Source of the DNA: Prevotella sp.
Lineage (GTDB): Bacteria > Bacteroidota > Bacteroidia > Bacteroidales > Bacteroidaceae
Assembly: GCA_022486815.1 (NCBI GenBank)
Contig: JAKVJW010000004.1
Span: forward strand, 62,001 to 126,000
Direction of reading: 5' to 3'
DNA: 64,000 bases
Both the position numbers and the translations under genes were made by a program. The notes beneath the pieces were generated by a model, which was given only the letters and a program-made list of their open reading frames with translations, did not search any database and was not told the DNA's origin. Shown piece after piece: positions 1-8,855 of this stretch. Within the stretch, counting starts at the first letter, position 1. Every line of letters starts with the position of its first letter.

Positions 1-856
1 TCTTGATAAAAGCAGCAATGCTCTTCCGGGTATAATCACTGATCAGTGGAGTAATAGGACGATTCCGATCCTGAGTTTTCAGTCCATAATGATCCGCAAA
101 CGGCTTGGAAAGGATAATATTATAAAACATCTGTATGACCCAGATGCCTCTCCGGGAAGCCTCCTTTGTCAAGAAAGAAAACATCTCTTCATTCTTCTTG
201 AAAGTGGCACTGTCCACTTCAACGGCAAACGGATAATCCTTCAGACGTACCAAAGAGGCAAAGGGATGTCCATTCCACAGATAAAGGGAATTCATTTTAT
301 TTTCAACCATCATATCCAAGAAACGAATCCAAAGTTTCTTGTCATAAAACCATGGGAAATTTTTCGGAGTATACGGATATTCATAAACCTGATGGCCAGG
401 AAGATAAGTGGTTTTCTGCAAACCGACACAAGTACCACGCATAACCATCTCCGGAGCCTCTGATACAGTACTGCCCAAGATCACTGAGCCTGACCGCCTG
501 ACCCTTTCTACATACTCCACACATCCATAAATAAGTCCGGATCCGTCATAACCGGAAATAAAGACCTGTCTCTTACCGGAAGGAACGATGCGAAAACTTC
601 CTTTTTTCTTTATTCCAAGCCACTTATCCGGTTGGTCGGAGAAATCATGCAGAAATATCCGATAACCGGACTTATTCTTTTTTCCGGAACATATAAAAAC
701 CTGATAGCCTAAATCCTTCAGTTTCTTTTGAAGGTACTCAGCAGCATACATTTCACGAGCACCAGCTTGTGGATCTGTGATGACCGTCACAGGACGGCTC
801 TCAGCTCCAAGCATGAAGAAAAGAGACAGTAAGAGAATAAGACTTATTCGTTTCAT
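1..856 (-). CDS. Secreted glycosidase, N-terminal part, family unassigned
   Basis: This is the last gene of the pectin operon and it runs off the left edge, so only the first 285 codons are visible. It opens with a signal peptide (MKRISLILLLSLFFMLGAES). Next comes a region resembling the small alpha/beta domain that precedes the barrel in GH20/GH67-type enzymes (about residues 22-125, with YAAEYLQKKL and ISGYDGSGLIYGCVEYVE). A likely (beta/alpha)8 barrel begins near 'PEMVMRGTCVGLQ' and contains 'LYLWNGHPF' and 'IWVIQMFYNI'. The start codon lies 3 bases after the stop of the upstream GH78 fusion gene, so the two are co-transcribed. By context it should act on RG-II, perhaps as an uronidase such as GH138, but I cannot fix the family from this fragment and the catalytic residues are not visible. 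Confidence 0.72.
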   Translation of the reverse strand, partial: MKRISLILLLSLFFMLGAESRPVTVITDPQAGAREMYAAEYLQKKLKDLGYQVFICSGKKNKSGYRIFLHDFSDQPDKWLGIKKKGSFRIVPSGKRQVFISGYDGSGLIYGCVEYVERVRRSGSVILGSTVSEAPEMVMRGTCVGLQKTTYLPGHQVYEYPYTPKNFPWFYDKKLWIRFLDMMVENKMNSLYLWNGHPFASLVRLKDYPFAVEVDSATFKKNEEMFSFLTKEASRRGIWVIQMFYNIILSKPFADHYGLKTQDRNRPITPLISDYTRKSIAAFIK

Positions 857-859
857 AGT

Positions 860-3800
860 TTATTTCAGTTTTTTCAAATCAATTTCCATAAAGATAATCC
901 GCTGGCGTCGCCACGTATAGACACAATAAAGATGTCCGTTCTTCCCCTGTATAATGGCAGGATAGGAATACTGGCTGATCGGGCTGTCTTCAAGTGTAAG
1001 GAGATGATGCCAGTGGACACCATCATCGCTTAAGGCTAAGCTTAAGGGTGTACGAGGACCCTTTTTGGTGCCCGGTATGGTCTCAAAATCATTATATATA
1101 AGAACCTGCCTTCCATCCTTTAAGGTTACAGCATCCGTACCACTCTGGTTATTGGGAAGATCCGTGAGTGTCACCGTACTCCAGTTGTCCCCCTGATCAG
1201 TGCTGAAAGAAGTGGCGAGTTTGCCACTATGAGTCCGCATCAACACTTGAAGACGTCCATCCTTCAATTTAAGGATACTCGGCTGGATACACCTGATTGG
1301 ATGCATCCGGTTATCATCTGTCATCAGAGCATCTACTGCCGGGACCGGTCCTACATATTTCCATTCTTTTGTAGCAAGATTATAGATCTCCACATGAAAG
1401 CGCCAGCCATTACTGCCCTCGGTACTTGACCCACATATCAGCCGACCATTAATCAACACAGGTTTGTTTTTTACAGGTCCGATAAAACCCTGTGGCAAAC
1501 TCTCCCGGCGGCTCCAGGTCTTCCCACCGTCACGCGACTTTACTACCCATCCTTGCCAATCAGGTACATTCTTCCCGATCTTGAAGAAAAGCCAGACCTC
1601 TCCATCAGGCATCGTAAAAAGTACCGGGTTCCAACAAGCCTTACGTGGTTTTGCTGTCCGGTTCAAAGGCAAATGCCGGTAATCTTCCGTACCATCAGCT
1701 GCCATGACAGGAGCTTCCCAATGATCAGCACCCTTAGGTTTCCGACTTACCCAGATGCAGACATCCGGATTTCGTTCCTTCGTACCACCAAAATAAGCAG
1801 CAAGAAGATCACCATTCTTTAGTTCGGTTATGGTTGAAGCATGGGCTTCAGGAAAAGGAGCAAAATCATAAAGAAACTCATCCTTTACAATTGCCGGATT
1901 GCGAGTGGGAATATTCACACTGAAATGATATTTTCCACTACCGATATGTTCAATTTTACCATCAGGAAGATATACATCCGCTATTGTATTGCAAGGAATC
2001 TCAACATCCCAGTCCAGATGTTGCAAAGTTTTTTTCCAGGAACTTCCAATCACACCATACGGACTTTCACAAGAAGCATGGACATGGAAACAGTCCTGAA
2101 TCTCAAAACTAGGTTTCAGGACGATGTGATGAACAGGATTACTGGCATCCCAACGGATCCCGGCCAGATATTGGTAACACCAGGTAATCAAGTCTCCGAG
2201 CAGCATCACATGGTTGCCACTGTTCATCTTTGCATCAGCCTTGTCACCATTCCATAACTCCCATATCGTCGTTGCTCCGTTTTCTGCCATATATCCCCAT
2301 GAAGGATAGGTCTTATTCGTAGCCAGAAGATAGGCAACATCCGCAAATCCATTGTCACTCAACACCTGAAGCAGCCATGAGATACCAATAATGCCGCAAG
2401 TAACGTGTCCGTTCCCTCGTGTGATGATTCCTGTAACGATATTCTTCATCACTTCTCCTTTTACACTATCAGGTACGATACCGAACATCACAGGCAAGAG
2501 ATTGGCCGTAACCGTATTGTTCCCATAAAAGACACTGTCAGGATAGAGTACATGCCCTGGTCTGGGAGAAGTTCCACGTTTCACGACAAGAAACTTTTGG
2601 TTAAAAGCCTTGGTCATTATACTTCGTTTGGCTTCCCAGCATGCAGCATCAGCAGAAAGATGCTGCAATCGGGCAAATTTCTCCATCAACTGCAAAATTC
2701 GGATGCCATACGCCGTGGAGATCAGTTCCCCATCAGTCTGCCGTGCAGGGTCCTGAGAATGAATGAGTGTGAGTTTTTCAGGTGGCACACACCAGTCACC
2801 ATATTTGTCTTTTGTAATAATGCCATGATCTTCATATTCCTCCAGAATATGATCAAGCCATTTTTTCAAAGCCGGATAGGCATCTATCACAGGCTGTATA
2901 TTTCCATACTGCTTATAGAGCATATCGCAGGCAAAAGGAAAGACTGCCGGCCAAGTCACATTATCTTCATAATAATTCCAGAAAGATGGGGATACATTAG
3001 AGATACACCCGTCAGAGCGTTGTGAATCCCGGATATCGTGCATCCATTTGCTATAAAGTCGTTCATTATCAAAAAGATAACTTTCCCCAAGACAACCTGC
3101 CGTCCGGTCACCCAACCAGGGTTGCCGTTCATTGCGCTGTGGACAGTCCACCGGCATCCCCTTATAGTTACTATAAATACCCCACCAGGCATTCCTCAAC
3201 ACTTTATTCAGAATCGTGTCGGAAGTATTGAAACAGGTCAACATGGAATCGGGTGCCGGCCAGGCAGATGATGCCATATCATCACTGATGGTATAAGCCG
3301 TAAAATCCTTCTTCGTGAAAGACTTTAACCCTGTTACTTCTACATAGCGGAAACCGTGATAGACAAACAGGGCACAACAACTCTTTCCTTTCTCTTTTCC
3401 GTTACAGATATAAATATCTTCTGACAAAGCATTACGAAGATTATCCCGATAGAGAGAACCATCCTTTTTCAACTTTTCTGCATAACGCAAGCGGATAGTA
3501 TCCCCAGGTTCTCCATGTACAGAGAATCGTACTACTCCTGCCATATTCTGCCCGAAGTCAAGAATATTTCCCATAATCTGCTTCGGATGTCCATCTGTAC
3601 CTAACCGGCGAATAACCATATTCGGAGTTGTCTGTGCCTGAAGAGTTCCCTCCGGAAGAGCACATCTTTCTGCTGGTTTCCACCTGCTGTCATCATATCC
3701 CGGAAGAGCCCAGTCATTTCTTTCACCCCTCTTTCCGGTCAGTTCCATCCGCGCATCATAGATCTCTCCGTCGTACTCATTATTGCTTCGGATCGGTCCA

Positions 3801-4780
3801 TGTGTAGTCATCTTCCACGTCTGATCTGTCGCCCAAGTCTCTACCGTCCCGTCTGCATACTCGACCATCACATTCACACGGCACTTGGGTAAACCGAAAA
3901 CTGGTACTTTATAAGGTTTATCCTGCCGCATGGGAAACCAACGGCCATTCCCCAGAATCATTCCCAGACAAACCGTCAGAGCATCAGACTTGCCATTATC
4001 ACGCACTCTCTTATTTGATTTGACTTTTGAATTGACAAACCTGTTATCCAAAGCCACAGCATTCAACACAGAAGTCACATCATACATATTATAATAAATG
4101 GTTTTACGATAGTCGCTCGGTACAGGTTTCAGCACGTGTGCCGAGTCAATACGCTGTCCATTGATATAAAAATCATATAATCCTAGTCCTGCGACATAGG
4201 CAGTAGCACTCTTTACCGGTCCTCTTAACCGATACTCCTTACGAAGATAGCGCGCAGCCAGACGAGTATGCAGGCCCCGTCGCGAATCCGAATCCATTGC
4301 TTCCAAACCTATCCAACGGCCCTTCCATTTCGACTCATTTAGAAGTCCGACACAGAACGTACGTCCTTCACTCCAATCAGAAGTGCCTTTATTGGTAAAT
4401 ACGCGGACACGGACAAAAGCCCTTTGATTACTTTTCAAAAGACTACCCTGATATCGAATCCACAACTGATTATTGGAAAGGACTTTCCCGGTATCCCACA
4501 GATCCCCGACTCCTCTTTCTATATTCTTCTCTGAAGAAGCTACTATGATCTGATAAGCTTCCTGAATAATGTTATTCTTACTAGAAACGATCTTCCAGGA
4601 AAAACGGGGAGAGGCCATCCCTATGCCAATCATATCCTGTATTCCGGACAAACCTTCCACCCTCAGGTCTTTCACACTGATCGATGCAGCCTCAACCGGC
4701 ACGAGAGCACAACAAGTCAGGAATAAGAAAAACAACAGTTTGTGCAAACCATGGCCTATTAGGAATAAGGATTTCTTCAT
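860..4780 (-). CDS. GH78 alpha-L-rhamnosidase fused to a sialidase-fold (GH33-like) domain
   Basis: A very large secreted enzyme of about 1306 residues. After the signal peptide (KKSLFLIGHGLHKLLFFLFL) comes a full GH78 rhamnosidase. It has the N-terminal beta-sandwiches, then the catalytic (alpha/alpha)6 domain with 'DCPQRNERQPWLGD', and later 'TTIWELWNGDK', which hold the usual acidic catalytic residues. The last 345 or so residues, from 'RNPAIVKDEF', form a BNR/sialidase propeller. It has 'EAHASTI' near its start and Asp-boxes 'SRDGGKTW', 'STDQGDNW' and a weaker 'SDDGVHW'. In RG-II side chain C, L-rhamnose is linked to Kdo, a sialic-acid-like sugar, so one protein could remove both; that is inference. 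Start codons at 4804, 4801 and 4795 also exist. I chose 4780 because it gives the best signal peptide and sits 7 bases after the GH140 stop. Confidence 0.9.
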   Translation of the reverse strand: MKKSLFLIGHGLHKLLFFLFLTCCALVPVEAASISVKDLRVEGLSGIQDMIGIGMASPRFSWKIVSSKNNIIQEAYQIIVASSEKNIERGVGDLWDTGKVLSNNQLWIRYQGSLLKSNQRAFVRVRVFTNKGTSDWSEGRTFCVGLLNESKWKGRWIGLEAMDSDSRRGLHTRLAARYLRKEYRLRGPVKSATAYVAGLGLYDFYINGQRIDSAHVLKPVPSDYRKTIYYNMYDVTSVLNAVALDNRFVNSKVKSNKRVRDNGKSDALTVCLGMILGNGRWFPMRQDKPYKVPVFGLPKCRVNVMVEYADGTVETWATDQTWKMTTHGPIRSNNEYDGEIYDARMELTGKRGERNDWALPGYDDSRWKPAERCALPEGTLQAQTTPNMVIRRLGTDGHPKQIMGNILDFGQNMAGVVRFSVHGEPGDTIRLRYAEKLKKDGSLYRDNLRNALSEDIYICNGKEKGKSCCALFVYHGFRYVEVTGLKSFTKKDFTAYTISDDMASSAWPAPDSMLTCFNTSDTILNKVLRNAWWGIYSNYKGMPVDCPQRNERQPWLGDRTAGCLGESYLFDNERLYSKWMHDIRDSQRSDGCISNVSPSFWNYYEDNVTWPAVFPFACDMLYKQYGNIQPVIDAYPALKKWLDHILEEYEDHGIITKDKYGDWCVPPEKLTLIHSQDPARQTDGELISTAYGIRILQLMEKFARLQHLSADAACWEAKRSIMTKAFNQKFLVVKRGTSPRPGHVLYPDSVFYGNNTVTANLLPVMFGIVPDSVKGEVMKNIVTGIITRGNGHVTCGIIGISWLLQVLSDNGFADVAYLLATNKTYPSWGYMAENGATTIWELWNGDKADAKMNSGNHVMLLGDLITWCYQYLAGIRWDASNPVHHIVLKPSFEIQDCFHVHASCESPYGVIGSSWKKTLQHLDWDVEIPCNTIADVYLPDGKIEHIGSGKYHFSVNIPTRNPAIVKDEFLYDFAPFPEAHASTITELKNGDLLAAYFGGTKERNPDVCIWVSRKPKGADHWEAPVMAADGTEDYRHLPLNRTAKPRKACWNPVLFTMPDGEVWLFFKIGKNVPDWQGWVVKSRDGGKTWSRRESLPQGFIGPVKNKPVLINGRLICGSSTEGSNGWRFHVEIYNLATKEWKYVGPVPAVDALMTDDNRMHPIRCIQPSILKLKDGRLQVLMRTHSGKLATSFSTDQGDNWSTVTLTDLPNNQSGTDAVTLKDGRQVLIYNDFETIPGTKKGPRTPLSLALSDDGVHWHHLLTLEDSPISQYSYPAIIQGKNGHLYCVYTWRRQRIIFMEIDLKKLK

Positions 4781-4787
4781 CGGATTT

Positions 4788-6266
4788 TTATTCATTAACA
4801 TCAAAAGATTTTCTTATTTTCTCCGAAACTAAAATATTCTTCTGATCTTTACTTATATAATTCTTTGATGCATCCACGGCAATAAGCACACCGTCACCAA
4901 TATCCTGACTACTGGAATGACCTATTGGAACAAGAGTAAGTGTACTGGAAGTAAACATGCCTATAAACTTCAGATCTCCGGAAGCCGCATCCATCCACCA
5001 GATATTTTTCTGCGTACCCGAAATCTTACCCAGGTCAAGTTGCATAGGATTATGATTATAATCATAAACCAACAGATAGGAATTGCCACGGGTGGCAATC
5101 AGTCTATCATACTTCCGCCCATTTTTGCCAACAATAATACTCTGGTCAGGGACGCGTTCAAAATATGGGAAAGAAAGCATGAGAGCCTTGACATATTTCA
5201 TCTCATTATAGCCGGGATCATTCTGAGCCTGATACCAGGTTTTCTCAGCCCCGTCAGTTCCATAACTAGTTGGATAACCGGACTTTAACATCTGCATAAT
5301 GGAATTATGTCCATAGGTATGTCCACAACTTCCGGCAAAGACACTCCAGTAGGCATATCGACGCACATCATAATCCTGCCACCTTGCCTCATTCGGATCA
5401 TGTAGTCCTTTAGGAATATCCTCATAACTCGGTTCATCATCAAGCACAGGTTTGACTGGCTTGTATTTCCATGTAGAATCCACATACATCCAATTGTCTT
5501 CTTCCGTTGAGTCCGGAATCGAATAGTTTAGATTCCCCATCCGTTGGCCATACTTACGATGGCCACTTTGGAACATGTGGAAATCCATCCAGGGCGATTT
5601 GCTCCACCATTTGGCAGAGGTATAACGCCCCCGAGGGTGATAGGACATCAGATGATTATGATCAATTGACTTGATGCTCTCCGCAAGAGCATTCCAGATT
5701 TCAGGATGGATATCTCCTTGTATATCACCACCCATAATCCAAATGATATTAGGAGAATCCTTATAGCGTTTCGCCAGAAATCTTCCATAAGCTCTTGCCT
5801 GTGAGGTATTGATTTTCCTGGCTTTGACCATGGATCCCCAAATCGGAACCATGCCTATATAGATACCATACTGGGCTGCAACCGAAACAATATAGTCGAG
5901 GTGATCCCAATAAGAATATACGCCTTCAGGATCAGCCTTTTTCATATTCCATCCATAAGGAAGAGACAACTGACCATATATATTGACCGAAGGTGCCCCA
6001 TTCATCACTTGAACCTGAACCATGTTATAACCTGCGGCATGGCAGCGGCTCAAATAACTCTGGACTTCTCCACGGTTCAGACGCTCAGGCAGAAGCCAAC
6101 CCGTATCTCCAAGCCAGAAAAAAGGTTTTCCATTCTCAAACTGGAAAAAGCGATGATTCGCTGATATTTTCAGACGTCCATTATCCCAGGGCTTAGTCTC
6201 TTGAGAGGCAAAGGAAAACGAACAAAAAGAAAACATGATTACAAGAACAAAAAGAATCTTTTTCAT
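4788..6266 (-). CDS. GH140 apiosidase (DUF4038 fold)
   Basis: Predicted endo-apiosidase that cuts the bond between apiose and the galacturonan backbone, releasing side chains A and B of RG-II. A 20-residue signal peptide is followed by a DUF4038 TIM barrel beginning at 'NGKPFFWLGDTGWLLPERL' (about residues 46-63). 'IMGGDIQGD' places an Asp at 181 and 'KPVLDDEPSYE' a Glu at 278. The 97-residue spacing equals that of the catalytic pair I recall for the B. thetaiotaomicron apiosidase BT1012 (Asp187, Glu284). The C-terminal part (from about residue 395) fits the small beta domain that usually follows DUF4038. The length of 492 residues is normal. The gene lies between GH95 and the GH78 fusion, 50 bases after the GH95 stop. 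Confidence 0.88.
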   Translation of the reverse strand: MKKILFVLVIMFSFCSFSFASQETKPWDNGRLKISANHRFFQFENGKPFFWLGDTGWLLPERLNRGEVQSYLSRCHAAGYNMVQVQVMNGAPSVNIYGQLSLPYGWNMKKADPEGVYSYWDHLDYIVSVAAQYGIYIGMVPIWGSMVKARKINTSQARAYGRFLAKRYKDSPNIIWIMGGDIQGDIHPEIWNALAESIKSIDHNHLMSYHPRGRYTSAKWWSKSPWMDFHMFQSGHRKYGQRMGNLNYSIPDSTEEDNWMYVDSTWKYKPVKPVLDDEPSYEDIPKGLHDPNEARWQDYDVRRYAYWSVFAGSCGHTYGHNSIMQMLKSGYPTSYGTDGAEKTWYQAQNDPGYNEMKYVKALMLSFPYFERVPDQSIIVGKNGRKYDRLIATRGNSYLLVYDYNHNPMQLDLGKISGTQKNIWWMDAASGDLKFIGMFTSSTLTLVPIGHSSSQDIGDGVLIAVDASKNYISKDQKNILVSEKIRKSFDVNE

Positions 6267-6316
6267 ATTTTTATTTCATATTAATTTCTTAGTCCTGACA
6301 TAAATCTCCAACTTTC

Positions 6317-8680
6317 CTAAATGATAGAATACAGTTTTCCTGCAGAAGTTTTCCGGGAAAGCATCTTACCGTTAACTTTCACCTTTAGCCGACCGCCGAT
6401 ATTAGAGCGGATCGTCAGATGTATTACTTTCCCATTTCTCCAGACCATATCAGAAATTTCAAAATTACCCCTGGCCATCATTCCTTTGACTTCTCCTTCC
6501 TTTTTCCACACATCAGGCAAGGCTGGAAGAAGATTGATAAATCCTTCTTGGCTCTGCACGAGCATTTCTGCAATACCGGCCGTACAGCCAAAGTTCCCAT
6601 CAATCTGAAAAGGGGGATGAGCATCAAATAAGTTCCGGTAAGTTCCACCCTGTTTCTTTACCTTCCCATACGCAAGAAAATGATCATCCGTCAGATGAAG
6701 TTGGTTACGAATCAACTGATAGGCATGATTGCCATTGAGCAATCTCGCCCACAGGCAGACTTTCCAGCCCATAGACCAACCTGTACCCTCATCCCCACGA
6801 TGGATCAAGGAAAGACGAGCAGCTTGGTATAATCCGGGAGTTTTATCCGGAGTAATCAGGTAAGATGGATACAATCCATACAAATGACTGACATGCCGGT
6901 GAACGTCCTGAGGATCATCCCAATCCTGCATCCATTCCTGTAATTGTCCCCAACGTCCAATCTGTAAGGGAGGAAATTCTTTGAGACGCTCTGTATAATG
7001 CTCCGCCAGTCCTGCATCTATCCCAAGCACGCGAGAAGCTGAAATAATATTCCGGAAAAGTTCTGTCAATAGTTCCACGTCCATGGTTGTCCCGGCAGCA
7101 ATAGAGATCATTCCATCCTTGGAAGGATGGATATTCTCCGGAGAAACAGAAGGACAGATGACCAGCCATCCATGTGTAGATTCTCTTACGAGCATCTCAT
7201 CGAGAAACAAGGCTGCACCTTTCATTATCGGGTAGTATTCCTTCAGAAATTCCTTATCTCCTGTATACAGATAATGTTCCCATAAATGCCGGCAAACCCA
7301 TGCGCCACCAGTCATCCACATTCCGGAAGAAGCATGATCGATAGCACCTGTCACTCTCCATATATCCGTATTATGATGAAGCACCCAGCCATCTTTTCCA
7401 TACATTATCCTGGCTGTTTGCGCACCAGTCTGGCTGACCTCTCGAATCAACTGGAACAACGGGCCATTCAAATCACTGAGATTCGTGACTTCTGCCGGCC
7501 AGTAATTCATTTCAAGATTAATATTTGTCGTATATTTACTATCCCATGACGGGAACATCTTATCATTCCATATTCCCTGCAAAGTTGCGGGTTGTCCACC
7601 AGGCTGAGAAGAACAGATGAGCAGATACCGCCCAAAATTAAAATAAGTTGCAACCAACCCATTATCATCTCTATGAGCAAAATGAACTAAACGTTCATCC
7701 GTCGGCTCTCCGGAATATAAATCTTTTCCAAGAGACAAACTGCAACGATGCATATAACTCTGAAATTTCCTGACATGCTGTTTCAGACTCTCTTCAGGGT
7801 TACAAGACATGGCTGCACGCAACAACTGCTCTGACTTTTCCGACTCATCCCCGGAAATATCACGATAATTCTTAAAATTGGTAGCTATAGAAATGAAAAG
7901 GACAGCTTCATCTGCACCTTTTACCGAAATGACTCCATCACGGGATGTGGTTTTTATCCTTATCATCTTACCATCAGGCCCTTTATGCAGAGCAACACAG
8001 GACATACGTCCCATAAAACGTACCTTCCCTTTCAAGTTCTCCAGTTTGGAAGATACTCCCAGCAAAGTAGCCTCATCTCCTTCACTACGGATGATGACAT
8101 CCACCTGAGGGGTGGCATAATTAGCATTAAAAGTGATCTTTCCTGGTTGGGAAGCTGTTAGACGTACTTCAATAACATCATTACTAAAACTGGTAACCAC
8201 CTCCCGACGGTAACGAACCCCATTGGCAGTAAACTGTGTGACGGAAAGTGCAGAATCCAAGTCAAGTGCCCTATAATAATCAGTGTAGTCATCCACCTCA
8301 GGCATAGATATATATATACTTCCAAAAGGTTCATAGGCCATGCCGTTATTCGTTTTTGACATCACCTTGTCATCAACCATGCTCTGAGCTTTCTTATACT
8401 CTCCTTTCCAAACTAATTCTTGGATAGCAGGGATAGCTTTCAATGCATTCGGATTAGCATTCGTATTAGGTTGTCCTGTCCATATCGTTTCTTCATTCAA
8501 CTGGATCTGTTCCATAGCCGGAATACCATATACCATGGCACCTAGACGGCCATTGCCTAAAGGTAAGGCATCTGTCCATACCTGAGCAGGTTGCCGATAC
8601 CACAACCGGCAGGTACTTGCACCAATCGGCATTGAAAGCAGAAAACAAAAAAAGATAAAGAAATACTTGAAGGCTTTCAT
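6317..8680 (-). CDS. GH95 alpha-L-galactosidase/fucosidase
   Basis: GH95 enzyme of 787 residues. The family removes alpha-L-fucose or the closely related alpha-L-galactose; in an RG-II operon the likely target is the terminal L-galactose of side chain A. The N-terminal beta-sandwich begins 'LWYRQPAQVWTDALPLGNGR'. The (alpha/alpha)6 domain carries the three known active-site motifs: the Asn pair in 'YTTNINLEMNYW', the Glu in 'VSPENIHP' and the Asp in 'FQIDGNFGCTAGIAEML'. The reading frame stays open to 8743, but the extra 21 codons are basic and do not look like a signal. The start at 8680 gives a clean one (MKAFKYFFIFFCFLLSMPIG). A 175-base gap separates it from the esterase gene upstream, with no clear promoter. 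Confidence 0.88.
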   Translation of the reverse strand: MKAFKYFFIFFCFLLSMPIGASTCRLWYRQPAQVWTDALPLGNGRLGAMVYGIPAMEQIQLNEETIWTGQPNTNANPNALKAIPAIQELVWKGEYKKAQSMVDDKVMSKTNNGMAYEPFGSIYISMPEVDDYTDYYRALDLDSALSVTQFTANGVRYRREVVTSFSNDVIEVRLTASQPGKITFNANYATPQVDVIIRSEGDEATLLGVSSKLENLKGKVRFMGRMSCVALHKGPDGKMIRIKTTSRDGVISVKGADEAVLFISIATNFKNYRDISGDESEKSEQLLRAAMSCNPEESLKQHVRKFQSYMHRCSLSLGKDLYSGEPTDERLVHFAHRDDNGLVATYFNFGRYLLICSSQPGGQPATLQGIWNDKMFPSWDSKYTTNINLEMNYWPAEVTNLSDLNGPLFQLIREVSQTGAQTARIMYGKDGWVLHHNTDIWRVTGAIDHASSGMWMTGGAWVCRHLWEHYLYTGDKEFLKEYYPIMKGAALFLDEMLVRESTHGWLVICPSVSPENIHPSKDGMISIAAGTTMDVELLTELFRNIISASRVLGIDAGLAEHYTERLKEFPPLQIGRWGQLQEWMQDWDDPQDVHRHVSHLYGLYPSYLITPDKTPGLYQAARLSLIHRGDEGTGWSMGWKVCLWARLLNGNHAYQLIRNQLHLTDDHFLAYGKVKKQGGTYRNLFDAHPPFQIDGNFGCTAGIAEMLVQSQEGFINLLPALPDVWKKEGEVKGMMARGNFEISDMVWRNGKVIHLTIRSNIGGRLKVKVNGKMLSRKTSAGKLYSII

Positions 8681-8855
8681 GTTCAACATTTTTTTAATTC
8701 TAATCCTAATAAACAGACGGACTAACTGTAATTTTGTCGTCAACTGATTTAAACAGGTCCAAAGATTAGAATTAAAAAAACATTTTAAGCTTCAAGTCAT
8801 TTAAAAGGATCCATCACCCAATACAGCGACTCACCTCGTAAATCATAAATATTTA

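Noticed and set aside
2405..3025. Open frame of 206 codons on the plus strand
   Set aside because: It is antisense to the catalytic region of the GH78 fusion, with no promoter or start signal of its own. The same applies to 13584-14195, opposite the GH142 domain.
8681..8743. Upstream extension of the GH95 gene
   Set aside because: The 21 extra codons encode a basic stretch before a proper signal peptide and would spoil secretion.
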